Positions 34,601 through 46,800 of a stretch of 64,000 nucleotides of DNA are shown piece after piece. How positions within the stretch are numbered: position 1 is the stretch's first letter; the number at the start of each line of letters is the position of its first letter. Position numbers and translations under genes: made by a program. Source of the DNA: Prunella strophiata (Eukaryota > Chordata > Aves > Passeriformes > Prunellidae). Where the stretch lies: NCBI GenBank assembly GCA_036583965.1, contig JAZBQD010000014.1, forward strand, positions 4,930,191 through 4,994,190. The letters are read 5' to 3'. Under the pieces are notes generated by a model that was not told where the DNA came from, ran no database searches, and saw only the letters and a list, made by a program, of their open reading frames with translations.

Positions 34601-36921
34601 GCCTCTTCCACCATTGGTAAGTATTTACAGCATCAGCCTCTACACACACTCACATTCCAGGTGACAGCCTGGCCCCACAGGCATGAGTGACTTTTAGCCA
34701 GCGATATCGGTGAATGCAGGGCTTAATTTGTAGCATTTAAAAAGCCTGCAAAATTTTATGAAACGGGACAAATACTTGTGATGATTTTGGCTTGAGTAGA
34801 GATGTAAATATATTTGCTTCCTGACAGAATCAGCAACAGTCACTTGTAAGGGTTTACTCTCATTAACCTTGGTCACAGTTCATTTGCAGCCAAAGAAACT
34901 ATCCTGTTTGTTAAGCTGCAAACACACAAAGGCGCAGCAATCTGCTAGATGTTAGAAAGTGCTCTCATGGCTTTAGTTAGAAAATGTTCTCATGGGATTT
35001 GGGGTTTTTTGGGCAGGGAGGGTTAAATCTAACTCTAGTTTTGACGGTTAAATTTTTTTTTTAAGTTTTTTTTTTTTCCTTTTCAGAAATGAAACATTAT
35101 TGAGCTGTGTGGTGTGCATAACAGTAAATGGCTAATACAGATATGTGTAGAGGTGTCAAAAGAATTATGAAAATTTTGAACACTATATGGAAAGATGTGT
35201 ATAATTCTCTAAAAGAAAGGGTAAAAAAGAAAGCTTTCCTATATTTTTTGCTGCTACCAGTTTACTGCTGTTGCCATTCTTACTTGCCATGGCATGAGGT
35301 GTTCAGTGGTCTGTATTACAACCACATAATAATACTATCATCCCTTACTTTTCCACAGTGACTGGGAAGCAGCACTCTTAGAATACCTTGTTTATAGGAT
35401 GATCTTACTGTCTCCACAAGGTTTTCTTGGTTCTTGCTGCTGTTCTCCATATGCTTCTACACACAGTTTGTGTGTAACAATGTGCCTTTCCATCCTTGAC
35501 CCTGGCAGGTCTTGTGCAGCCTCATTCATCCTGACCCACCACCTCTTCCCTGCTCACAGACAGCTGCTGAGTCTCAAGCTCTTCACTGACTGTGAATGCA
35601 GTTGGGAACACTCTCCTCCCCCCCACTTTTAAGTTGGCTCTCAAAGCCCATCGCAGATGGTCTGTACCTCATACATAATAAAGATTTTTTTTTTTTCTTC
35701 TGAGGCGGGTTTCTGTGAATGTGAGAGGCAGACAGTCTGGCAAGCTTAGACCTGTGTTTTTATATTTTTTTCTAAGTAAGCCTTGAGGGATTTGTTTGCC
35801 ATAATTTGAAACCCCTTAATAGCTTACGGAGCTCAGTAATATCTTGGTTCCAGAGGCTGGAACTTGATTTGTCCATTTGATATTTTCTAAGGGGAAGTTA
35901 TACACATTGGCAAAATGGACTTAGGGCCCAGCTGGACAAGACAAAGAAATTAGGCAGAAGCATTCCAGGAACTAAAGCAGTTCCTTTAGGCAGGTGGTCT
36001 TCTAATAAGAGTACGGTAGGTTTATGTTAACTGTGTGTGTGAGTTGCTTTGGGGTCACCTCTTACAGCTGTGTATTTCAAACTACTTGTAAGACTTGTTT
36101 CAGTGAGTTCCCTCTGTCCTACTTTCAGACTTGAGCAGTAAAGTCTGTGTACCAAAATGTCCCCAGGACCTCAGGTAAGAGCCTAAGGAGCTTTTTCAAA
36201 TGTCAGATAGTTTGGGTTCTCGATAGCTCAACACCACTGCTTCTTAGTTCCCTTGTGTATGGTTGCATTGGTGATGTTATGCTCAGCATTCCAGTAGCCA
36301 TAAAAACAGGTCCATGTGTGGAAATCTGCTTCATGGGCCAGGCTGCCAGTGGGTTCTGGGTTTCTGTTCTGCATGGAAGCTGCCATAGGGCTCTTCCTGA
36401 TCTCTGCACTATGCTTTGGGAGCTGAAAATCTAGAACATATGTGGGAGGAAAGTAATGGAAATACATTTATACCAGTAGTTTCAGGAGTGATTTCGACCT
36501 CAGTGAGAAAAGATATGTCAAGGTGATATATTAAATTTTATGTTTTAAAAGATAAGGGAAAAATGTCCTAAACTAAATTGGATTTTGTTCACGATGAGGA
36601 AAAAATTAACAGGTATTTCACTCCTCTCTTGTGCATGTTAAATGCTCTGTGTGTGTGTGTGTTGTTACTCATTATATAGAACAATAAAGTCCAAAACCAA
36701 TCTGTGAGCAGTAGAGTATTTGCTGAAATCCTTTGGGGTTCAATTGTCTGAAGCTCTTGGCTCTTAGAGGGGAAAAAGTCCCATGGGTGTCAGATAAGAC
36801 ACTTTTCCAGGACCTGAAGGGTGTCCAGAGTAAGGGTCTCTGAGAAGTGAACAGAGCAAATAAAATCTTATGAGAAGAGATGAACATTCCAGTTAGGCAG
36901 CAATTGTCAGCAGCACAGGGC

Positions 36922-37290
36922 AGTCACAGGCTCATCCTTCAGAGTGGAAGGACTTTGGGAGGCATCTAGTCCATCCTCCTGCTCAGAGCTTGGCCAGCCA
37001 GCTGAGCCCAGGTGGTTCAAGGTTTTGTTCAGTTAGGTCATGAAAGCCTCTGAGTATGGAGATTGCACAGCCTCTCTGTGCAGCCCCTTCCACTGCTTGA
37101 CTGACTTCATGGCAGAAGGGTTTTCCATTGTTTCTAACCTGAACCTTTCATATTTCAAATTCTGTTTGTTGTCCCTTGTTCTCCCACCACACCCCACTGT
37201 GAATAACCTGGCTTCTCCTAGCCTCCTGTTGGGTGTGGAGAGACAGTCACCAAAACCTACTCAGGTCCCTTAGCCCCTTCTCACAGGGCT
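36922..37290 (-). repeat. CR1 LINE fragment, older and diverged
   Basis: The plus strand matches the reverse complement of the CR1 3' region in order. It has a CATCTAGTCCATCCTCCTGC block, GAGTATGGAGATTGCACAGC, CCCCTTCCACTGCTTGACTG, a GCAGAAGGGTTTTCC block, and the TTGTTGTCCCTTGTTCTCCC block. The match fades after about 37270-37290. The element is 5'-truncated, as is usual for CR1. It is more diverged than the copy at 43.6 kb, so it is probably an older insertion. The family is avian/reptilian, and this is a main reason for calling the window avian. Confidence 0.88.
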
Positions 37291-38830
37291 GATGGTCATC
37301 ATGGGGCTCCCTGTCATTGTGCCTACACTGCATTATCACTCAGCAGGCTGAGGAGTGGCACAGAAGCCTCTCAGGACAGTGCTGGGGCTGACCCATGCTG
37401 TCCCATGGGGTGCTGGCACCAGGACAGGCGGAGTGGCTCCCTGTGAACTGCATCACTCTTGTCCAGCCCCTTTAAGAGGTGCGGGTGTTTTTGCTGACCA
37501 TCTGCTGGAAGCAGTGCCAGGAGCTGATGCTGTTGGCTGGCCTTGGCCTTCACAGCAGATTCCTGGGTTAGTAGTGTGGCATTACTAATTTCAGGTGTTA
37601 ATATGGAAAAATATTATCTTGAATTTGAAAATCATGTCATAGTTTAAATGCTAGAAGATGTTAAAGCACTGTAGAGTTTCTTTGCAGAGTGGTTTTTGAG
37701 CTGCTGAGATACAGGTTTTAAGCATAAAACACAACAGTTAGTGATGTACTTAGTCTTAAAAATTGTTAGGTGTCATGTAATTGCATGGCTGCAGAACCCA
37801 AGGCTTTAAGAACAATACTGAGTATCATGAAATTGTGATTTGATTTTAAAATAAAGCAACATCGATAAGATCGAGAGTCTGCTGGTTTTATAAAGCAAAT
37901 GCACATTTAAGAGGGGTTTTTTCAAATAATGAACTACCTCTGTAAAGTTCTGAAATGATAGGTGCTATTATGTGCTCATCTTTATACTGTTTGGCACAGT
38001 AATTAAAGTATACATTAATGCTGTGAGACGTGCTTAGAAATATGGATTGAAATTAATCACCCTGCCCCTATAGAAACTGCTTGATGAGTCCAACAGCATA
38101 TGTGTTGCTATAGAAAGCTGTGAGTTTGTGTGTTGTACATGGGTACAGTTACATTTAGTATTTCATATGTTTTATTAAATATAAATACAAAAATACATTT
38201 AATTTTATTAAAGCTACAGAGCAGCGTTATTTACATATTTTTCCAGTGTGGGACTAGCAGTTTTACAGGTAAAACTTACACTGTAATAACCACTAAAGAT
38301 GGAATTGTCAAGCTGCTCAAATACTGCTCAAGGAGTCTTTGAGGTGTCTGCAAGCATTGTGTGAGCAGGACAGGAGGAGCTCATGCCTCTGTGAGGTGTG
38401 GTTCACCCAGGGCTAGGCTGGGTCCCTCATGGAGCACCAGGTGCAGGATGGATTTTGTGCCGAGCTGAGCTGTGTGGAGGAGGCCCTTGGCTGCTGAGAG
38501 AGAGTGATAATTCTGCATCCACTGATGATTTTTATCTTAGATTTAAGCTTGCAGTGTTAATTCCATCTCCAGCTTCCTGGGCATAGGACACAGTTGTCCT
38601 GAGGAAGTCTCCAGTGTGAGTTTACAGCCTGTGCAATTACCAAGTGAGGTGCCACCTCAGCCTGTACCATGGTTACTCTGCCTGCCAGAAAAACTTGCTG
38701 ATAAATATTCCACAAGATGCTTGAGAGACCATGATGTCACTGGCCAATTCACTGGGTCAGGTTTGCTCTGTTGCTTTACAGGCTGCATGGTGTGGAAGTG
38801 GAAGAGCAGTGTGGGTCTTTCCCGCAGCGC

Positions 38831-38855
38831 TGAAATGCACACGGTGTGCATTTCA
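38831..38855. other. 25-bp palindrome with 12-bp arms
   Basis: The left arm TGAAATGCACAC (38831-38842) and the right arm GTGTGCATTTCA (38844-38855) are exact reverse complements around a single central G. It is unique in the window as far as I can see. It could be a dimeric transcription-factor site or a cruciform-forming sequence. No nearby gene suggests a role. Confidence 0.9.
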
Positions 38856-40032
38856 AAAAGTAGCTCAAAGCACAGCTTCTGTCCTGCTTCCCAGCACAGG
38901 GAACTGCTCTGCTCCCCCAGCCTGCACAGGGAGCAGCTGGAGAGCTGCTGCTTTTCCTGGTGGCACAGTGCAGTGTCCCAACAAAGAGCACCCCTCTGTG
39001 CAGTGCCATCGTGAAGCTCCTGGATTGAGAGAGAAGCAGTGAGCAGCGGGGTGAGGACACAAAAAGAACAAAATCGTTGTCTGGGGGATTGTTTGAGAAT
39101 CGCTGCCCTTGTGAACTTAAAATGTGTGCCCAAAAAATGTCTTATTCTTCCCTGCTTACAACTCCGACATACGAGCCAGTTAAAAAAAGAGTTGTTTTTG
39201 CAAAACTCTGACTTCTATACTCTCACTGGTCTACGTACCTCTTTGTGTGTTCAAGATCTAAATGCAGTGTGCAGGCAGCACACTTTCTCTTACAGCTAAT
39301 TTTGATATCCTGCCCCAGAGTTACAAAAGCAGAGAAAAGAAAACCCTTACAGACATTTACTGCTTCAGTTGATACATATTTGCCTGTTTCTGGGTGGTGA
39401 AAGTTGTTATTTTTATTATTTTTGCAGCATATCAGCCTGGATGTAGTCACCCTGTCAGGAGTGTAAAATTTACAGCAGAAATTATTTTAATGCTGGAAAA
39501 GCTCTTACTCATCTGAGCCATCATTCAAAATGCACAGTGAAAGTCACCAAGCAGCAGTTTTCCATCCCACTGTCTGCAGGACTTCTGCAGGTCTTCTGAT
39601 GCTGAAGGTAAGATTAAAAATAAAGAACAAACAACTTAGTTGCAAAGTAGAAGCTGGTGCAAAGTGTGAAGATAAAATTCTAGGGCAGAGAGGATCCTCT
39701 TTGTGCATTGACCCCTGTCTATAGGAGCAATGGCATTGTTAGAAAATTTCAGTGCAATATTTGTTTAAATAGTCAAAGCAGAAAGAACAATAAGCCCAAG
39801 TTTACTACCAGAATTAAATATATATATATATTTAAAGAAGTTGCTTAGTGTTAAAAAATGAAAGGATGTATTAAGTTTTCTTTATTCTTTTGAAAATATG
39901 TGGCAAAGTACAGGAGTGTTTAACTATGAAAAATAAGTGTTAGTATAGGCAGGGAAAGTAGGAACCACTGAGTAGGACAATGTATTTTGTTTTGCTTAGC
40001 TCCTGAGAAATAACTGCAATATAGAAATAGCT

Positions 40033-40056
40033 GCATAACCTGTGTACAGGTTATGC
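40033..40056. other. 24-bp palindrome with 11-bp arms
   Basis: The left arm GCATAACCTGT (40033-40043) and right arm ACAGGTTATGC (40046-40056) are exact reverse complements separated by GT. The inner halves, ACCTGT and ACAGGT, are close to the E2-box half-sites bound by ZEB/SNAI-type zinc fingers; that reading is inference. Confidence 0.9.
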
Positions 40057-42259
40057 CATTATTTGTCCTTAGTGCTTCTGGTTTGTGTTCTGTAGTGGTG
40101 TCCATTACATTCAGTGTATTTCCTTATTTCTCTTGTCAGTGTAGTACAGGCACCTGGGGTGTCATCAGGATCCCTTCTCCATGACTGTAGTAATAGGATT
40201 TTATATAAAGAGCATTTTCCAGAGACTATCAGTATGTTCTCTTATACATTACTTTTTTTTCTCTGGTTTGTTTTAGGTCATATATATAACTAAAGCACAT
40301 TCCAAAAACTTTGTTTTCTAAATGGGTGCTGGGCACAGTTGTTAATGTTGCAGGTGTTCACATTCAGGGCAATATGAAATGCTGCTTATGACAAATGAAA
40401 AATAATGAAATGCTCACTTTATAGCCCTAGGAGTTTGGCCTGGGCCTACAAACAGACATTATTTTTCATTTGTTTATAGACAGACAAGTTTATAATTAAG
40501 ACAGTAATGGGCATAAGCATTCTTGCAGCCTTTGTAGCTCATCTTTCTTGTATGCATCAAAGAGAATATTTGTGGTAGAACGCACAGTAATAAGTGTGGA
40601 GGAATCAACAGCATACAGATTCATTTGTTTATTTATTTATTGAATCTGGTTATCCCCTATCCTCCCATCATCTGTGCCTCTGCAATAAAAGCAAAGCATG
40701 CCTATTTTCTCTCATTGCTATCACTCCAAATGCTGTAGATCAGAATGATAGCTGGACACAAGTACCACACTGTGCACCCCAGAACACCAGAGGTATTAAT
40801 GAACACAGGCAAAGACTTGTGTAACCATTACATCAGTGTCCTATTTCTGGAAATGACTACTGTAAATTACCATTTGGCTGAGGAATCCATCATGCTGATC
40901 TGGAGCCTGCGTGGCCCAACTGTGGATTACATCAAGCACATGAAAAAGCTGCCCAGGAATCCTGGCACAGAATGATATTATTTTGTTTTGCATAGGAAAC
41001 CTGTGTGTTCATGCATACATGTGTATAAATATGTGAAGTGGTTTGGATTGCCTGTGTCTGAGGGCAGAGCCCTGTATGTGGCAGATCTTTTAACTTCAGG
41101 GGTTGTACATCTTTTATGTCAGCTCTGAGGCAGTTGAGATGAGCTGAAATGGCAGTCTTGGGGGGATCACTGGTGTGTGAGAGTTGCCACAACACGGTTT
41201 CTCTAAGAGCCCTTAGAGAATCTATGATGTGATTCCTCTCACAGCTTGGTCCAAACCAACTTGTGTTTATTGGCTGTGAAGCCCATTTATGTCTGCAACA
41301 CTTGAGGCCAGCAGTTTGGGGCTGTGTATCTGATGCAAAGGTACTTGGGGGTCAGGAGTTTTGAGGCCTTTAATAATTATCTAGATGGGTGACTTCTATT
41401 GAGGAAATGTTACCAGTTTGATGATTTTTATCGTGGTTTATGTCTTTAGTTAGTGCCAGCAGTGTTAAAAAGCTGTGATTTGTGTGTCCATATATTTTAC
41501 ACTGAATTTAAAACACAAATATCTCATCATAAGAATCTTCTTTTTAAAAATGGAATGAAAAAAAAATATCAGTCTGGTTAAGAGATTGGTTGTTCTTATT
41601 AAGAAAACAGTGAGTTATTACTGCTACCTCTGACATATCTAAGTCTAGTAATACATGTATCTCCTTAGGACTAGACCTCAGAATAAATTGCAACATCAGA
41701 AACTAAATTAAAATCTTCTAAAACTTGATCCTCATGTATTTTTAAGGAAGTGGTCTATTCCAAGAACTCTAATGTATGCAATCTTGTTAAGATTAAAATC
41801 ACTGGAGGCTGAAGTTCATTTTTTGAGGAAGAAACACAGTTAACAATAAAATCAGGTAATGCCAAATGATATTGTCACAAATAATTATAATAAATTTGTA
41901 TTCAGAACATCATCAGTGTATGCAATAAATAAGAGCTGAGAGGAAAGGCTGACCCCATTCTTGTTAAGTTGCTTGAAAGTTAATTTAGATGTGTTCAGGT
42001 GAAGGAAGAGGTTTGATTTTGTGGGATTTGTTTTCCCCTCAGCTGCAGTTTTCTTTGTAATTCCACAAGAAATGGAATAATGTGGGCTTGTCAAACCCAC
42101 CTGTGGAAAGCAGATGCCCTTGTACACAAGTGATCTTCACTAAGCTGGTGAGCAATGAATACAGAGAATGGACAGTACAGTTGCTCCAATATTAAATTGC
42201 TCTTGTGAGCCTTTCAAGCTGGATTTCTTTCCAGCCCGCAGGAAATGACTGATAATATA

Positions 42260-42284
42260 TTTTTTTTTTTTTTTTTTTTTTTTT
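42260..42284. repeat. run of 25 T
   Basis: A homopolymer without a recognisable element beside it. Confidence 0.9.
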
Positions 42285-42726
42285 CCCCAAGAGAAGGAAT
42301 GTGCTGTGGTAGAAATACAGTATGTAACATAAAGATTAATACATACCCTTAAGTTAGATAATTGCAAAGGTATTGACTTTCTCCAACTAAAATGAGAGTT
42401 GTGAAACAAGGGAGGTTAATTGTGGGAGAGCCTAGTTGCCTCTTACTGTCATTATTATCTGTTCCTTAGAATATCACCAAACATAAAATATTTGGGGTGA
42501 ACTTTCAGTGCTGAGTATATTATTCAGATTTGCTGCCATGGGCAAGTTCAGTCATAACAGCTCACTTTTCCTGAGCAGAGGGCAGCCTTTCCTTTGGCAT
42601 CTTTTAAATTTTGAGAACTTGGTGCTTTAACGATAACCTTTTTCTTCTCTAAAGAAAATCTTCATTTGTGCAGTCAGCTGGCTGATTCAATCTCCAGCTG
42701 AAAAATGATCACGAGATGAGTGTGTG

Positions 42727-42760
42727 TTCAGTCCTGTTTCTGATTCAGTCCTGTTTCTGA
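42727..42760. repeat. 17-bp perfect tandem duplication
   Basis: TTCAGTCCTGTTTCTGA occurs twice head to tail. A small local duplication. Confidence 0.95.
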
Positions 42761-43610
42761 TGGGTTTTAAAAAGCGCCGACAGCTTTAGTTAAACACAGC
42801 AGTGGTTTTCAGTATGTGGCTCTTTGTCTCTGTACAGGATTCCTGTGCAGGAGGTCCTGTGAGAAAAAGCTCTATCAAACACTGGAAAGAAAAGAAATTT
42901 TATTTTAAGATTTTAAGGAACAAAAAGATCTCACAAGAAATAGCATAAGAGGATGCTTAAACTCTCTGGGTAACCAGGAGAAAGGTAGAACAGGAGTAAT
43001 GTTAATTTAGAGTATTTTGGGCAAGTCATGATCTTTCTCAAAGATTTTGGTGTAAGTCATGTTCTTAATTTTTCTTAAAGATTATATTTTTTTAAATTAC
43101 CAAACAGGTTGCCAAGTACTTTCATAGTCTCATAATATTATTTTGCTATTTCCAATAACTTGCTTGTATTAGTAATCAATTAAAGCAAATTTTTAAATAA
43201 ACAATGATTAGCATATGTGAATTCTTATCCCAGGAAGCTCCATACCCAACAAAAGCAGAGCATGAGATAGATATACATCAAATAAGTTGATATTCCTGTA
43301 TTTAAAGCACCTAGAAGCATCAGTTCTCTGTAGGTGATGAAATGAGATGGGTGGGTTTCCTCACCTACGTTACAAACCTGCTCTGGATGGAAGAGGGGTT
43401 TCTGGAAATACCTATACCCTCATCAGGTGTGGTGAGTGCCCACTCCTGGGCATCTCATGATCAGCAGGTTGAAGTCCCAAGAGATAACCCACAAACCCAC
43501 GTTGCTTGGAACTGGAACCAGTGCCTGTTAAACTGGCTGGGAAAAGGTGCTGCTTTTAACAGGACAATTTCAGGACACCTCTGGTCTTTAATTTTTCCTT
43601 TACATTGAAC

Positions 43611-43895
43611 CACAGGATCACAGAAGCATGGAATGGGTTACGTTGGAAGGGACCTTAAAGCCCATCCAGTTCCACTCCCTGCCATGGGAAGGGACACCTT
43701 CCACTGTCCCTGGTTGCTCCCAGCCCCATCCAGCCTGACCTTGGGCACTTCCAGGGATGGGGCAGTCACAGCTTCTCTGGGCACCCTGTGCCAGGGCCTG
43801 ACCACCCTCACAGGGAAGAATTTCTTCCCAATATCCTGTCTAACCCTGCCCTCTGTCAGTGTGAAGCTATTCCCCCTTTTCCTGTCACTACTCTG
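43611..43895 (-). repeat. CR1 LINE fragment, 3' end, fairly young
   Basis: The plus strand begins with the CR1 terminal motif in reverse (ACAGGATCACAGAAGCATGG) and continues with GTTGGAAGGGACCTTAAAG, CCATGGGAAGGGACACCTTC, a CCAGGGATGGGGCAGTCAC block and AGAATTTCTTCCCAATATCC. It breaks off near CCTGTCACTAC. It is about 285 bp, 5'-truncated and close to consensus. Open frames across it (43633-43911 and others) have no coding meaning. Confidence 0.93.
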
Positions 43896-46800
43896 TCTTC
43901 AGGTGGCCTGAGATGGGGGACACTGGCTTTTAAGAAACCCAGTTCAGATGCTGAGTAAAACCCCAGCAGTTCTGAGATCATTGTCTCCCTTTGTCTCACA
44001 TTTTCAAAGACTTCAGGCATTTCCAGCCCAATGTGTCTGTCAGGGGATTGTAGCAATTCTTGAGACAGGTAGCAGAATAGGAAAAGGTGGACTGCTAAAG
44101 GAAGGCATTGGAGCCCTTTTGCTGGTATATCTGGTATTCTTTGATTAAACCTAGGTATGCAATACTCCAGATATGATTCTTATATTTTGTTGAAGGTTTT
44201 TAATTTTTTTTGTTTGTTTTTTTATGGGAGGGAACTGCTTCTGCTCTGTGAAAACTCCAGAATGCACACTGTTGTTGAAAAGTAAGTTTTAAGGACATGT
44301 TGTTTTCAGTGTAAATGTGGAGCTGCTGGTCACAGACTGCCTGAAATTCATAAGTTCATGCAGCACTACTACAAATACTGCTTATAGGATAGTAGTTTAA
44401 AGGAAGTGCAGTGTATCTTTCTCCCATTTCCAGATATGGTTTAGCAGCCTGACATGATCAATCAATACCATGTGACCACTTAGCTGTGTTTGGAAGAGCT
44501 TCACAAAGCACAAGCAAGTTTAGGTCTCCTGAGCTAGTTGATGTAATCAGGACATGCATCTATAAAACTGGTTTCATACAGCCTGGATTCAAGCAATTAT
44601 CTGGTCTCTCTCCTCTTTTTTTATTTTCTTTTTTTTTCTTAATTTCAGTATTATTGGACAAGGAAATAGTGTGTTCACAAAATTCAGATTTAATAAACTG
44701 GCTACACTAAACAATCATTAAAAAAAGGCATGAAATACTAAAGAATTTTCAGTGTATGTAGATTTAATTGTAATGACTGTGCCATGTATTATTCTCAGAC
44801 TCTGGAATGAGGCACAGGGACTGACATAACTTGCTCTGAGCCTTCCCTGGATTAAAAATTCTTGCTGTTTGTATTCTGTCATGAAATGGTTGGCATCCCA
44901 ACAGTCGTGACAAGTGTATATGTTGGCACAGAATTAAAAATGGTGGTGCCTCTGAAGTTTAGCAGGAGGTTTCCTGCTTGGGGATGGCAGGCAGTTGTAG
45001 CTGTTACAAATGCCATTCCCTTGTCTGCATTGCAGCTCATTTCTGAAACAAAGCAAGCTTGGGAACATGTTCCACTTTGTAATAGGAACTGCTACATTTG
45101 GTTTTCTTCGAGTCTTCTCTGACACTGGAGTCTTCATGTACCCACTTCTCTTTTTCTTTTCTTGTTGTTTTGTTAATAAATCAAATCTGACTGCAATATC
45201 TCTCTGCCTCTAAACCACAGTAAGGGCTGCTTGAAAAAGCGTGAGCCTCCCAAATTTTTTACCCTCAAGAGGAAATAACTGATTTTTTTGTTTGTCTTTG
45301 ATCCAGTCTCATCAATGCAATTTTCCTTCTTCAAACAATTGAGCCTGCAGTTCATTATAGTGCAAGACCGGAACCCTTCTATTACCTTATTTTTAGCAAC
45401 AATTAAATCGAGCCTTAAAATTGAATTTGCAAAAAGAAAGGCCTGCACCAGTCCCAAATCTTAGAACTCAACTCTGAAAATTTGAATCTCAGCACTTTGC
45501 TCTTCTGGATGTATCATTTGGTGGTGTGGCTTGATGGTATTTGTGGCTAAATGGAGTGTACGGTGACTCCACAGAACAATTTCAATTCTGACATCCTCAT
45601 TTTCAGAATTTCCACTTGCTGTGATAAAGCACTTTAAATGAGTTTTTACTCCTTTGAAGTGTAGCCCTGTTGTGCTCATGTCCATGACCTGTGCCTCTTT
45701 GGGTGTGGCAGCCCACTGGACAAGCCACCTGTCCTGGGAATCCTTTCTGGCCTCCTCCAGCCCCGAGCTCAGGGTGCAGAGTCACAGAGCACCAGGATGC
45801 CCCAGGCAGGTGCATCTGTGCTGGAGACTCAGTGGAGCTTCTCAGCCTGGGACAGTGAGGAGCTCCCACCTTCCAAACCCCCTCTCAGCATCAAGGACAC
45901 AGGGTGCTCTGCTCCTGTGGGGTTGTCTTCCCAGAACACAGCCTCTGACTATTTATCAGAGCTTATGTACATGATTAAAACATAACTTCCCTTCAGCTTA
46001 TGGAGCTTAGAAGCTCTTAGAGGCATGAATTAATGGAGAGACAGGTTGTTTATCTGCATTTGGGACTGACTGGCACCATCACTTCTTCGTAGGACACTTG
46101 CTATTAGAGAATGTTGTAGTTTTCCTAAAGATAGCTATTAGAAGTCTAGGAAAAGAAATTTGCTACTTGGGCAGGACAGAGGTGAGGAGATTTGGAAGTG
46201 TCTGCCAAACATGTGGGAGCAAAGTCCTGCCACAGTGACTGTGGGAGCCCAACTGGAACTTAGAAAGACAAGCATAGTTTGAAACACTGGATATTTTACT
46301 GTTGTCATACCCGACTGAGATATCCACATGTTATGGGTAGTAAAGCTCTCTGAATAATGAAGTTTGCTGCAAAATGTGGAGCCCTCATGTTATTTACCTA
46401 GCATGGTGTGCATGGAAGCATGGTTAGCATCAGGCAGGCTGAGAGATCCACAAAGAGAAAAAAATCTGATTAATGGCACCTAGAAGAGGGCAGAGTAACC
46501 CCCTGCAAGGAACCAGACCCCTCAGAATGCGAAACTACTGGACCAAGATTTCAGGCCCATGTGGAAGAGCTGTGTCTGTGTATGAGCCTGACAAAGGGGA
46601 TAAAAATGACAAGATGAAGGTAGAGCTTTCTTACACTTTCACCAGACAAAATGAAAGAGTGAAATAAAATTGCCAAGAATGAATACACAAACCCCGGAAC
46701 AGCTGGGAAAAATATTTGAGGAAAATGTACAGGAGATAGCAGAGGGATACTTTTCTCTAAATCCCAAAAGCAAGAAGCAGAGAAGAGGATAGATGCTTGC

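Larger units (their letters stand above)
20050..36921. other. gene desert, first part
   Basis: The DNA is mostly AT-rich and non-repetitive, with only short overlapping frames on both strands. There are GC-richer but CpG-poor patches at about 29.5-29.95, 33.6-33.8 and 34.1-34.6 kb, where frames on both strands lengthen to 60-170 codons without familiar motifs. No exon with matched splice sites and phases was found. Candidate regulatory blocks and simple repeats are listed separately. Confidence 0.5.
37291..43610. other. gene desert between the two CR1 fragments
   Basis: GC-richer, CpG-poor patches lie at 37.3-37.56 and 38.35-39.05 kb. They may be old unrecognised repeats. Two palindromes, a (TA)n stretch near 39.82 kb and a poly-T run are the only clear structures. 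No coding exon is supported. Confidence 0.5.

Noticed and set aside
43633..43911. Plus-strand frame of 92 codons
   Set aside because: It lies within the CR1 fragment on its antisense strand.
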